Assembly (NCBI RefSeq): GCF_902493135.1 | Contig: NZ_CABUOD010000010.1 | Span: forward strand, 60,809 to 124,808 | Source of the DNA: an uncultured Parabacteroides sp. | Lineage (GTDB): Bacteria; Bacteroidota; Bacteroidia; Bacteroidales; Tannerellaceae | DNA length: 64,000 nucleotides | Direction: 5' to 3' | Shown here: piece after piece, positions 30,695 through 39,086 of the stretch | Position numbering within the stretch: the stretch's first letter is position 1 | How the letters are laid out: each line of letters starts with the position of its first letter | Notes under the pieces: generated by a model | The model's database searches: none | The model's input: only the letters and a program-made list of their open reading frames with translations | Told to the model about the DNA's origin: nothing | Translations under genes and position numbers: made by a program

Positions 30695-31900
30695 TTAAAG
30701 TGTGGACGGACCTCTTTTAGCCTTGCTCCAGGCTCCGTTCCCTTTGTTCCGGTTCAGGTAGAAGAACCCACGGATTACATTCAGGTTCATGAAGATGAAA
30801 TAGTAAGGGACGAACAACAGTTTGTTTCTCAGGTTCCGTCGCTCCAGCCGGTAGCCTGCATAAGCGGAGACGTAAAACAAGAGTTGCAGGATGAGTGTCC
30901 CTATATAGAAAGGGCTTCCCGACAGGGCGAGGACGAGGTTAACCGGCAGCAGCAGGAAAAGCATCAACGGTGTAAGCGTCCAACGCAACACGCGATGGCT
31001 GACATACTGGAAACTGAGCGTGCCGTAGCGGAAAATGTTGAACAAGCTTTTCAGGCGCCAGACCGATTGCAGGCCGCCGGCTGCTATCCGTATCTTCCGT
31101 TTCTCTTCTTCTTTCATGTTCAGGGAGGCAGTTTCGGTGGCGTATGCTTTCTTGCAATAGGCTATCTTATAACCTAGGGCGGCAATGCGGAGGGAAAGGA
31201 TAAAGTCGTCTAACAGGGTGTCCGGCGGCATTTGTTCGAACAGGCGGCTCCGGATGGCGAACAGTTCGCCTGCCGCACCGACAGCCGAATAAAGGCGGTC
31301 GTCCAAATCTTTCAAGGCAGACTCGTATTTCCAATAAAGGCCTTCCCCGGCTGTCGCTCCCTGGGCGGACTGGGTATCGACCCTTTTTTCGCCTGCCACG
31401 CAGCCGACTTCAGGGTCCGAAAAACAACGGACGATCTCTTTAATGGCATCCGCATTGAGCATCGTGTTGGCATCCGTAAAAACGACATAGGGCGTCGAGA
31501 CGTATTGCATTCCCCGGTTCAGGGCTGCCGTTTTGCCCCGGCGTTCGGGGCTGAACAGGACGGTAGCGTCTTTGTACTCTGCCAGCTTCTCATTCGTATG
31601 GTCGTCCGACCCGTCTGTCACCCAAACGATATGTAGTTTGCCGGCCGGATAGGAGAGGCTCCGGCAGTTTTCCATCTTTTTGCCGATAATGTCTTCTTCA
31701 TTGTAGGCGGCGATGAAAAGCGTGACGTCCGGCAATGGTTCGGGCAGGACAAGCGCCGCTTTCTTGCCGAACAGTTCTTTTATGCGGACCAGGGCATAGA
31801 GCAAAATGCCATATCCTATATAAGTATAGAAGACAATGAACAATCCGAACCAGAATAAAAAGACAAAAAGAGGAGATATGTGTTCCATGGTGTTTTGCAT
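30695..31900 (-). CDS. Membrane glycosyltransferase, family 2
   Basis: A 401-residue processive-type GT2. An N-terminal helix (PLFVFLFWFGLFIVFYTYIGYGILLY) precedes the catalytic domain with VTLFIAAYNEEDIIG, the DGSDD motif, FTDANTML (DxD equivalent) and LDDFILSLRIA; two or more C-terminal helices follow (LTPLMLFLLLPVNLVLAL, FYIGTLILQLLFYVSAYAGY). The layout recalls hyaluronan or N-acetylglucosamine synthases that polymerise and export at the inner membrane. No QxxRW is seen, although ASGLQSVWRLK-type AAGGLQSVWR is close. It is read away from the uxs operon from a divergent promoter, so it probably is a separate unit at the locus edge. Confidence 0.88.
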   Translation of the reverse strand: MQNTMEHISPLFVFLFWFGLFIVFYTYIGYGILLYALVRIKELFGKKAALVLPEPLPDVTLFIAAYNEEDIIGKKMENCRSLSYPAGKLHIVWVTDGSDDHTNEKLAEYKDATVLFSPERRGKTAALNRGMQYVSTPYVVFTDANTMLNADAIKEIVRCFSDPEVGCVAGEKRVDTQSAQGATAGEGLYWKYESALKDLDDRLYSAVGAAGELFAIRSRLFEQMPPDTLLDDFILSLRIAALGYKIAYCKKAYATETASLNMKEEEKRKIRIAAGGLQSVWRLKSLFNIFRYGTLSFQYVSHRVLRWTLTPLMLFLLLPVNLVLALSGSPFYIGTLILQLLFYVSAYAGYRLERRNLRNKLLFVPYYFIFMNLNVIRGFFYLNRNKGNGAWSKAKRGPSTL

Positions 31901-31920
31901 AAATTATATTACAAACTGCG

Positions 31921-31928
31921 CAAATGTA
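31921..31928 (-). promoter_or_regulatory. -7 element for the membrane glycosyltransferase
   Basis: Minus-strand TACATTTG (31928-31921), 21 bases before the ATG at 31900. It is the mirror of the element at 32122-32129 in a divergent promoter region of 277 bases. Confidence 0.55.
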
Positions 31929-32121
31929 ATTATTTTTTCTTTCCTCCTCTCTAAATGCCTTGCTGATATTTGAAAAATGCCGCGCTCTTTCATCTATGAT
32001 TCCTTTTCCTTACTCGGATCGGAGGTATTTCTGGAAAACAAGAGGGAGGGCAAATGAGAGAACTGTAATAAAAAAGCTATAATAATCAAGATACTTCTGG
32101 AATTGTCAAAAAATAAATTAT

Positions 32122-32129
32122 TACATTTG
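32122..32129 (+). promoter_or_regulatory. -7 element for the plus-strand polysaccharide operon
   Basis: TACATTTG at 32122-32129, with TTG 16 bp upstream (32103-32105), shorter than usual. The start of transcription would be near 32136, giving a leader of about 42 bases to the ATG at 32178. Confidence 0.5.
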
Positions 32130-32177
32130 CCCGTTGTTAGGCTTTTAAATTAAATAAACAAATACTAAGGGTAAAAC

Positions 32178-33116
32178 ATGAAATCGATATTGGTGACTGG
32201 CGGAGCAGGATTTATAGGATCTCATTTGTGCAAGCGGCTGTTGAAGGAAGGAAACAGGGTAACCTGTCTGGATAACTATTTTACAGGTTCCGAAAGCATT
32301 GTCCGAGAACTGCTTGCAGAGCCTAATTTCCAGATGGTCGAGCATGATGTCACAATCCCGTATCACACGGCATCGGCTATTGACGAGATCTACAATCTGG
32401 CCTGTCCGGCTTCTCCGATCCATTACCAGTATGATCCGATCAAGACGATCAAGACTTCTATCTTAGGCGCGATGAACATGCTTGAATTGGCCGAGGCGCA
32501 TGATGCCCGGATTCTTCAGGCTTCCACGAGCGAAGTGTATGGCGACCCGTTTATCCATCCGCAGCCGGAGAGCTACTGGGGAAATGTGAATACGGTCGGT
32601 GTCCGCAGTTGCTATGACGAGGGGAAAAGAGCATCCGAAACGCTTTTCATGGATTACCACCGGCAGAAAAAGCTGAAGATAAAGATCATCCGTATCTTTA
32701 ACACCTATGGTCCGAATATGGCGGTCAATGACGGCCGTGTCGTTTCTAATTTTATAGTCCAGGCGTTGCGGAACGAGAATATCACGGTCTATGGCGATGG
32801 CCGGCAAACCCGCAGTTTCCAGTATGTGGATGACCTGGTGGAAGGTATGGCCCGCATGATGGCAACAGAGGATAGTTTCACGGGGCCTGTCAACCTCGGT
32901 AATCCCAAAGAATTTACGATGCTCGAGCTGGCGCAGCATATCATCCGTCTCACGGGTTCCCGTTCGGAGATCGTTTTCCGCCCTTTGCCGTCCGACGATC
33001 CGAAACAGCGGAAGCCCGACATCACGCTTGCCAGGGAGAAACTCGGCGGATGGACCCCGTCCGTGCCACTTGAAGAGGGACTGAAAAGGACTATCCGGTA
33101 TTTTCAAAGTTTGTAG
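32178..33116 (+). CDS. UDP-glucuronate decarboxylase (UDP-xylose synthase)
   Basis: An extended short-chain dehydrogenase of 312 residues that turns UDP-glucuronate into UDP-xylose with bound NAD. The nucleotide loop is VTGGAGFIGSHL (residues 6-17). The family-specific stretch YNLACPASPIHYQYDPIKTIKTS and the catalytic YDEGKRASE (YxxxK) identify the UXS subgroup rather than dTDP-glucose dehydratase, and RIFNTYGPNM and RSFQYVDDLVEGM match as well. It opens the plus-strand polysaccharide operon, so xylose, or an intermediate made from it, is probably used in the polymer. UDP-glucose dehydrogenase is not in the window. Confidence 0.92.
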   Translation: MKSILVTGGAGFIGSHLCKRLLKEGNRVTCLDNYFTGSESIVRELLAEPNFQMVEHDVTIPYHTASAIDEIYNLACPASPIHYQYDPIKTIKTSILGAMNMLELAEAHDARILQASTSEVYGDPFIHPQPESYWGNVNTVGVRSCYDEGKRASETLFMDYHRQKKLKIKIIRIFNTYGPNMAVNDGRVVSNFIVQALRNENITVYGDGRQTRSFQYVDDLVEGMARMMATEDSFTGPVNLGNPKEFTMLELAQHIIRLTGSRSEIVFRPLPSDDPKQRKPDITLAREKLGGWTPSVPLEEGLKRTIRYFQSL

Positions 33117-33126
33117 AGGGAAGGAT

Positions 33127-34311
33127 ATGATAATGCTGCTGAAGGTATTGGAGATCATACTGTTTGTCTGTTTCTCCGTCAACATACTTTATTTATTTGT
33201 TTTCAGCCTGGCTTCTTTGCGTAGAAGGCGGAAGGAAAGAGGGAGGGGAAGTGTGCCTTTCCGCCGGATTGCCATATTGATACCTGCTTATAAGGAGGAC
33301 CGGGTGATTATGGAATGTGTGGAGTCCTGTCTGCAACAGGATTATCCGCGTGACCTGTATGATATCGTCGTCATTTCCGATCAGATGAATCCCGAAACGA
33401 ACGGGAGGCTGGCCGCATTGCCAGTTACCCTGGAAATCGTCCGTTTCGAAAACAGTACGAAGGCGAAAGCGCTGAATTTGGCGATGAGCCGCTTAACGGG
33501 CTATGATCTTGCTTTGATCTTGGATGCGGATAACACCATAGGCCCCGGCTATCTTCGCCAAATCAATGCGGTTCCTTTCACCGGGGACATCGTCGGCTAC
33601 CAGACGCACCGGACAGCCAAGAATAAGAACACGAGCCTTGCTTACCTCGATGCCGTAAGCGAAGAGATCAATAACAGTATTTTCCGGCAAGGGCACGTGA
33701 ATGTAGGGTTGTCGGCTGCCCTGATCGGTTCGGGTATGGTCTTTGATTTCGAATTGATAAAGAAGGTGTTGTCCGATATACATGCGATCGGCGGTTTCGA
33801 CCGTGCCTTGGAACTTACGTTGTTTAAAGCCGGTAAACGCATCGATTATTTGTCGGATGCTTTTGTTTTGGATGAGAAGGTGCAGAACCGCCGGGACTTT
33901 GCCCGCCAACGCAGGCGTTGGCTGTCGGCCCAAATTCATTACCTGCAGGAGTTCATTGGCGATGTGCCGGATGCCTTGTTGAGCAGGAATTGGAATTTTT
34001 GTGATAAGTTGTTCCAGCAGATGAGCATTCCCCGTTTGCTCCTGTTGGGTGAAACGTTTACGATAGCTTTGGTCATTACATGTATTTCCTGGCCGGTCTC
34101 TCTGAAATGGTGGGGCTTATTCTGCTTGCTGGTAGTTTCTTTGTTACTGGCTGTCCCAAAGAGGTTATATACAAGGCAACTACTTGTCGCCGTCATGGAA
34201 TTGCCGGAGACATTTTTCAGCATGTTCCTGAATCTTTTCCGCTTGAAGGGGGCTAACAAGAGGTTTATCCATACGGAACATGGGGTAAGATTAAAAAAGA
34301 AAGAATATTGA
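33127..34311 (+). CDS. Membrane glycosyltransferase, family 2 (paralogue of 44953-46182)
   Basis: A 394-residue GT2 with an N-terminal helix (LEIILFVCFSVNILYLFVFSLASL), a GT-A domain (AILIPAYKEDRVIMECVESCLQQDYP, LILDADN as metal site, QRRRWLSAQ as the QxxRW-like motif) and C-terminal helices (IALVITCISWPVSLKWWGLFCLLVVSLLLAVP). The end INRLKGANKRFIHTEHG is almost the same as in the minus-strand protein at 44953-46182, and both share SEEINNSIFR, GH, ALIGSGM and FD in the middle. So the locus contains two diverged copies. It follows uxs by 10 bases with a purine-rich stretch before the ATG. Confidence 0.88.
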   Translation: MIMLLKVLEIILFVCFSVNILYLFVFSLASLRRRRKERGRGSVPFRRIAILIPAYKEDRVIMECVESCLQQDYPRDLYDIVVISDQMNPETNGRLAALPVTLEIVRFENSTKAKALNLAMSRLTGYDLALILDADNTIGPGYLRQINAVPFTGDIVGYQTHRTAKNKNTSLAYLDAVSEEINNSIFRQGHVNVGLSAALIGSGMVFDFELIKKVLSDIHAIGGFDRALELTLFKAGKRIDYLSDAFVLDEKVQNRRDFARQRRRWLSAQIHYLQEFIGDVPDALLSRNWNFCDKLFQQMSIPRLLLLGETFTIALVITCISWPVSLKWWGLFCLLVVSLLLAVPKRLYTRQLLVAVMELPETFFSMFLNLFRLKGANKRFIHTEHGVRLKKKEY

Positions 34312-34312
34312 T

Positions 34313-36097
34313 ATGTTTGTCGGATATTGGAATAAAGAGGGGGAACTACCGGAGATGCAACAGGTTGAACTGGAAGAAGGGATGGCCTATAAGGCAAATT
34401 GCCAGTTTTGCCGACGGGATAGTGTGCGTATTTGGTTTTTCGGTGAGCTATATAATAAAAAGGAATTAGGATATGGCTCGGTAGACGATGCGGAAACATT
34501 TTTTGCCATATATGACCGGAAAGGAGTTCGGGAACTTGCCTCTTTAGATGGGGCTTTTACCTGTGTCGTGAAAACTCCAGATTCGGTATCGATCGTTCGC
34601 GACCGGCATGGCTTGGCCGACCAAGTGTATTATACGGACAGGTATTTTGCCTCTTCTCTTTCTCTTTTGAAATCAACAAAGGGGTTCGAATCTACGCCTG
34701 ATTACCAAGCATTGAGTACTTTCTTGTCGATCGGTTATATCTCAACTCCTTTATCTGCCTTTTCAAATGTGCGGAAATTAGGTGCTGGCGAAGTCTTAAC
34801 ATACAGAGACGGGCATATTGGATCTATCTCTTTGTATCCAACGGATGTCGTAATTCCGGTTCCATCCGGAGAAAAGACATTGGATGAGTATGCCGAAGAA
34901 TATGCCGCATTACATGCCGGGGCAATAAAAAAGCGTATCGGTAAAAGTATGAATGTCGGTATTCTTTTGAGTGGTGGATATGATTCCGGGTGTAATCTGG
35001 CTGCACTACGTTCTTTATATAATGGAGATATCCGTTCTTATTCAATCGGATTTAAGGGCGATAATTGGACGGAATTGCCTTTGGCACGATGTATGTCTGA
35101 AACATTCCGGACAATTCATACCGAATATGAAATAGACGGAAGTGAGATAGAAGCTCTCCCGGATCTGGTTGAACAGTTGGGAGATCCTTTTGTGGAAGGC
35201 GGATTAATGGTGAACTATGCTGTTATGCGTCTGATAGGACAGGATAAGCCGGATGTGATATTGGGGGGAGATGGCAGTGATCAATATTTCGGAACTTCCG
35301 GGCGCGAGATTGCCTTACATTATCTGATATCCCGCTGTGGAATGAAGCCTGCCGTGAATCTTTTATATAAGGTGCTCAACCGGCCTGCCTTTGATAAAGA
35401 TGCAAGCCTTTACCGGATACGTTTCTACTTGGATAAGATATTGCATATTTTGGAAGGGGATTTGTTTGGCTTTCCTGCGTTTCAGTTGGAGAAATTGCTC
35501 AAAGACCATTCTTTTCTTCATTCTTCTCCGCAATCGCATCCAGATACGCATAGTTTCGAGTATTTATATACTCAACATGCCTATAAGACTGATGTAGAAA
35601 AAATTATTAATCAGGTTATTTTGTTTAAGGCTTCTAAAATTGCTGATATGTTCGGCAACCATCTGGTATTTCCATATATGGATCTGGATTTATATACGTT
35701 CCTGATGCAATTGCCGGTTCGCTATAAATGTAAAGGAGATAGTGTCTTTCGAATAGCCAAAGGGGAAGCTACGGCTAAATATTTATTGAAATATTATTAT
35801 AAATCTATGCTTCCGGAGATAATTACCGCAAAGAAAAAGCAAGGGGGATTTGCTCCTATGCCGATCTTTTTCAAGGATGACAAACAGCGTGCGCGGATTG
35901 CTGACTATATCCTTAGCTCTTCTCTTGTTTTCGATTTCTTGAATAGGGGCTATGTGGAGAAGTTTATCGCTTCATACGACAGGGAATCGCATGAAGTTGG
36001 TAATTGGTTTTGGTATAAGCAGAATAGAGCTATACAGTATTTTAATTTGCTGGCTTTGTCTGTCTGGTGGGAAAAGTTTGTTAAACGGGGCAATTAA
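34313..36097 (+). CDS. Asparagine-synthase-like protein with altered amidotransferase site
   Basis: A 594-residue AsnB-family protein. The N-terminal glutaminase-like domain (about 1-180) keeps VRDRHGLADQVYY and YISTPLSAFSNVRKLGAGEVL but begins MFVGYW; the nucleophilic Cys that follows Met in active class II glutaminases is absent. The synthetase domain has the PP-loop GILLSGGYDSGCNL with S220-GGYDS225, then GGDGSDQYFG. It sits between two glycosyltransferase genes, one base after the previous stop. In polysaccharide loci AsnB-like proteins amidate sugar carboxylates such as uronic acids; that role is inferred here. Without the Cys it should use ammonia or a partner glutaminase. Confidence 0.82.
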   Translation: MFVGYWNKEGELPEMQQVELEEGMAYKANCQFCRRDSVRIWFFGELYNKKELGYGSVDDAETFFAIYDRKGVRELASLDGAFTCVVKTPDSVSIVRDRHGLADQVYYTDRYFASSLSLLKSTKGFESTPDYQALSTFLSIGYISTPLSAFSNVRKLGAGEVLTYRDGHIGSISLYPTDVVIPVPSGEKTLDEYAEEYAALHAGAIKKRIGKSMNVGILLSGGYDSGCNLAALRSLYNGDIRSYSIGFKGDNWTELPLARCMSETFRTIHTEYEIDGSEIEALPDLVEQLGDPFVEGGLMVNYAVMRLIGQDKPDVILGGDGSDQYFGTSGREIALHYLISRCGMKPAVNLLYKVLNRPAFDKDASLYRIRFYLDKILHILEGDLFGFPAFQLEKLLKDHSFLHSSPQSHPDTHSFEYLYTQHAYKTDVEKIINQVILFKASKIADMFGNHLVFPYMDLDLYTFLMQLPVRYKCKGDSVFRIAKGEATAKYLLKYYYKSMLPEIITAKKKQGGFAPMPIFFKDDKQRARIADYILSSSLVFDFLNRGYVEKFIASYDRESHEVGNWFWYKQNRAIQYFNLLALSVWWEKFVKRGN

Positions 36098-36123
36098 TTT
36101 TTCTAATCTTATTTGATCTAAAG

Positions 36124-37161
36124 ATGAAAGTTTCTATAATCATACCTGTTTATAATGTCTCCAAATATGTCGAGCGTTGCTTAAGATCCGCTCTCGACCA
36201 GACTTGGAAAGATCTGGAGATTATCCTGGTCGATGACTGTACCCCTGATGATTCGATGGATATTATCTTGAGTGTATTAGAGACTTCCTCCCGAAGTGAT
36301 ATTGTTACTATTCTGAAACATGAGAAAAACAGAGGCCTTTCGGCTGCTCGTAATACCGGTATCCAACAGGCTGCTGGCGATTATCTTTACTTTCTGGACA
36401 GTGACGACTATTTACCAGCAAATAGCATCGAACTGTTGGCGAATGCGGCGATCCAGTATGATGTTGACTTTGTAATCGGCAATTATGAAATAATAGGTTC
36501 ACCTCGTTGGGCTCCTCCTTTGTTGCTGGGTACATGTTTGTTAGCTAATAACAAGGAGATATTATCCGCTTATTCTAAAGATAAATGGTATGTTATGGCT
36601 TGGAATAAGTTGGTAAGGAAATCATTTGTAAACGATAATACCCTTTTTTTTCAAGAAGGGATTATACATGAAGATGATCTCTGGTCTTTTATGTTGGCTT
36701 GCAAAGCCCGGAAGGCTTATTGTGTGAATCAGACGACTTATTATTATACGATTCAGGCAAATTCCATAATGGGTAAGCCGTCAATACGTACCCTTGAATG
36801 CAGGGTGAAAATAGTTGGATATTTATATGATTACATAAATTTGTATCCGGAATTAAAAGAGAACCCTCATGTTTATATATTGTTTGAGTCTTTAAAAGTC
36901 AAATATTTTGATAGGATCCTTTATTTTTCAAAAGATAAAGATTTTCAATATGTTGCGTATGTCTTATTCCGTACGCTAACTTATATTTCTCCCATAAAAG
37001 CATTATTCGTTTTTAATCCTGGCGTTAAACTTTGCTTTTGTAATATTCATAAGCTACTTCCTGAAAAAACGGGCTTTGTATATTTTAAAGCATTTGTATA
37101 TATGTCGTATAAGTTATTAATAGTATCTATAAAACTAAGACAATGGAGCGGTCGGGAATAA
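36124..37161 (+). CDS. Glycosyltransferase, family 2
   Basis: A 345-residue soluble GT-A transferase. The N-terminal motif MKVSIIIPVYNVSKYVERCLRSALDQTWKDLEIILVDDCTPDD and the metal site FLDSDD (near residue 92) are typical of GT2 enzymes that add single sugars. The C-terminal helical part has conserved NKLVRKSF and EDDLWSF. The donor and acceptor are unknown. It overlaps the next gene by 19 bases, so the genes are coupled. The DNA is AT-rich here. Confidence 0.9.
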   Translation: MKVSIIIPVYNVSKYVERCLRSALDQTWKDLEIILVDDCTPDDSMDIILSVLETSSRSDIVTILKHEKNRGLSAARNTGIQQAAGDYLYFLDSDDYLPANSIELLANAAIQYDVDFVIGNYEIIGSPRWAPPLLLGTCLLANNKEILSAYSKDKWYVMAWNKLVRKSFVNDNTLFFQEGIIHEDDLWSFMLACKARKAYCVNQTTYYYTIQANSIMGKPSIRTLECRVKIVGYLYDYINLYPELKENPHVYILFESLKVKYFDRILYFSKDKDFQYVAYVLFRTLTYISPIKALFVFNPGVKLCFCNIHKLLPEKTGFVYFKAFVYMSYKLLIVSIKLRQWSGRE

Positions 37162-38216
37162 ATGGGACACAAAGGTGTAAGATTTCAGTTATCGTACCTG
37201 TATATAAAGCAGAGGAGACTCTGTCTAAATGTATAAGCAGCATTTTAGAACAGTCTTTTCCAGATTTCGAATTGTTATTAATAAATGATGGGAGTCCAGA
37301 TGATTCAGGCCTTATTTGTGAAGACTGGGGCGGTAAAGACAAACGAATCCGTGTTTTTCATCAACTAAATACCGGTGTTAGTGCTGCCCGTAATAAGGGA
37401 TTAGTTGAAGCTACCGGCCAGTATGTTTGCTTTGTGGATTCGGACGATTGGATAAAAACTGATTATTTGAAAGATTTATATGATGCCTTATTATCAGATA
37501 ATAGTAAGTCTGGGTTAATCATACATGGCTTTGCCGAATGTTCTCTTGATGGCCGGGTAATTTCGGAAACCAAATTGCAAGATAAAATCTTGTATGAAAA
37601 ACAATTTGCCGAAGCCTTTATTCAGGATGATATATGCAGATTAGGGTATATATGCTCTAAATTGTACCGGAAAGATTTGCTTGATAAGTATGATATTACT
37701 TTTAATACAGAAGTCGCATGTTGTGAAGATTTACTCTTTATGCTGGAATATTTGCTGCATTGCGACTATATTGTATATGGAAAAAGCATTCATTATATTT
37801 ATATCAAATATGACAGATCGTTGTCCATTCGAGTAAATCCTTTTGAATCGGAATACATCTGTTTATTACAATATATGTCATTAGCTGAACGGATCAAGCA
37901 TAAGTATGATTTATCTTCCGAAGAGATGGAGGCGGTTTATCGTTCTTTGATGATTTGCTTTCGCAGAGCTTTGAAAACCGACTATCAACCCGGCAATCCC
38001 GTTTTCAGAAAAGAAAGGCTTATGCATTTGAAAAAATTAGTAGATACACGTCAGGAAGTGATACGCTTCTATTATCGTCCGGTATATAAAATAGACCAGT
38101 TCGGAAAATATCTATTATTACATCGTATGTTTTATTTATACGATTTATTGATAACAACTGTTTTTGCTTTAGGCATACGATCTGTTTTTTTAGGTCCTAA
38201 AAAGGAGGCTTTATGA
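37143..38216 (+). CDS. Glycosyltransferase, family 2
   Basis: A 357-residue GT2 enzyme. KISVIVPVYKAEETLSKCISSILEQSFPDFELLLINDGSPDDSG and CFVDSDDWI (near residue 100) give the nucleotide-sugar site; CSKLYRKDLL and ACCEDLLFMLEYL are family features. The ATG at 37143 lies inside the previous gene; a few residues (MERSGINGTQR) precede the conserved core, so the start may be slightly too early. The stop overlaps the next gene's start (ATGA). Confidence 0.9.
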   Translation: MERSGINGTQRCKISVIVPVYKAEETLSKCISSILEQSFPDFELLLINDGSPDDSGLICEDWGGKDKRIRVFHQLNTGVSAARNKGLVEATGQYVCFVDSDDWIKTDYLKDLYDALLSDNSKSGLIIHGFAECSLDGRVISETKLQDKILYEKQFAEAFIQDDICRLGYICSKLYRKDLLDKYDITFNTEVACCEDLLFMLEYLLHCDYIVYGKSIHYIYIKYDRSLSIRVNPFESEYICLLQYMSLAERIKHKYDLSSEEMEAVYRSLMICFRRALKTDYQPGNPVFRKERLMHLKKLVDTRQEVIRFYYRPVYKIDQFGKYLLLHRMFYLYDLLITTVFALGIRSVFLGPKKEAL

Positions 38217-39085
38217 TAAACTATTCAATTATAATACCCCATAAGAATATCCCGGTTCTATTACAGCGTTGTCTGGATTCCATTCCGAAGCGTGAGGATA
38301 TACAGATTATTGTTGTAGATGATAATAGTGACCCGGAAATTGTCGATTTTGACCGGTTCCCTGGAAATGAAGATGAACGCTTGGAAATAATCTTTACGAA
38401 AGAGGGGAAAGGGGCCGGGTATGCTCGGAATGTAGGGTTAAAGAAAGCAAGAGGACGTTGGTTGTTGTTTGCTGATGCGGATGATTTCTTTTCGAACCGC
38501 TTTTTATCTCTGGTAGATTTGTATAAAGATGCAGATGCGGATATCATTTTTTTTGATTCGGATGGGGTACATTCCGATACGTTGAAACCTGTAGGTCCCC
38601 GTATTGCATCTATGAAACGATATGTACTGGAAAAAAATGAAGAGGGGCTTCGTTACGAATACCCGGTTCCTTGGGGGAAAATGTTTGACCGTTCTTTTGT
38701 CATGTTACATGGTTTTACTTTTGACGAAACAACGGTTGCGAATGATGTCATGTTCTCCCTTTATACTGGCTATTGTGCACAAAAAATAAATGTTTGTCCT
38801 GAAATTCTGTATTATTCTACGGAGAGGGATAATTCTTTATGGCATGGCGCAACCTTCGATTCCCTGTTGACCCGAATTGCCGTCGCTTGCCGGTATAATC
38901 GATTTTTGAGAAAACATGGATTGATCAATCGACATCGTTTTTATGTATATGGTTTCGTACATTCTTGTAGGGCATTTGGTGTTTGCGTTTATCTGAAAGC
39001 GTTGATTCTGTATTTCAGAAATGAACAGATAAAATATATTTGTGTGGATTTTTTACGATTAATAAAGGTGAAAATAAAGAAGTGA
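38213..39085 (+). CDS. Glycosyltransferase, family 2
   Basis: A 290-residue GT2 enzyme with MINYSIIIPHKNIPVLLQRCLDSIP, IIVVDDNSDP and LFADADDFFS (in place of the usual DSDD). It is shorter than its neighbours at the C-terminus. The start overlaps the previous stop by four bases and the flippase starts just behind it, which places it in the same translation-coupled string. The sugar is not predictable. Confidence 0.88.
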   Translation: MINYSIIIPHKNIPVLLQRCLDSIPKREDIQIIVVDDNSDPEIVDFDRFPGNEDERLEIIFTKEGKGAGYARNVGLKKARGRWLLFADADDFFSNRFLSLVDLYKDADADIIFFDSDGVHSDTLKPVGPRIASMKRYVLEKNEEGLRYEYPVPWGKMFDRSFVMLHGFTFDETTVANDVMFSLYTGYCAQKINVCPEILYYSTERDNSLWHGATFDSLLTRIAVACRYNRFLRKHGLINRHRFYVYGFVHSCRAFGVCVYLKALILYFRNEQIKYICVDFLRLIKVKIKK

Positions 39086-39086
39086 T

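Noticed and set aside
30884..31177. Plus-strand frame downstream of the rightward promoter in the invertible segment
   Set aside because: Antisense of the glycosyltransferase gene; composition and motifs support only the minus strand.
31920..32130. Inverted repeat GCAAATGTAAT / ATTACATTTGC flanking a 200-bp region, as a second invertible segment
   Set aside because: The 11-bp arms are the two divergent -7 elements with their usual context; both face outward to genes, so simple divergent promoters explain them.
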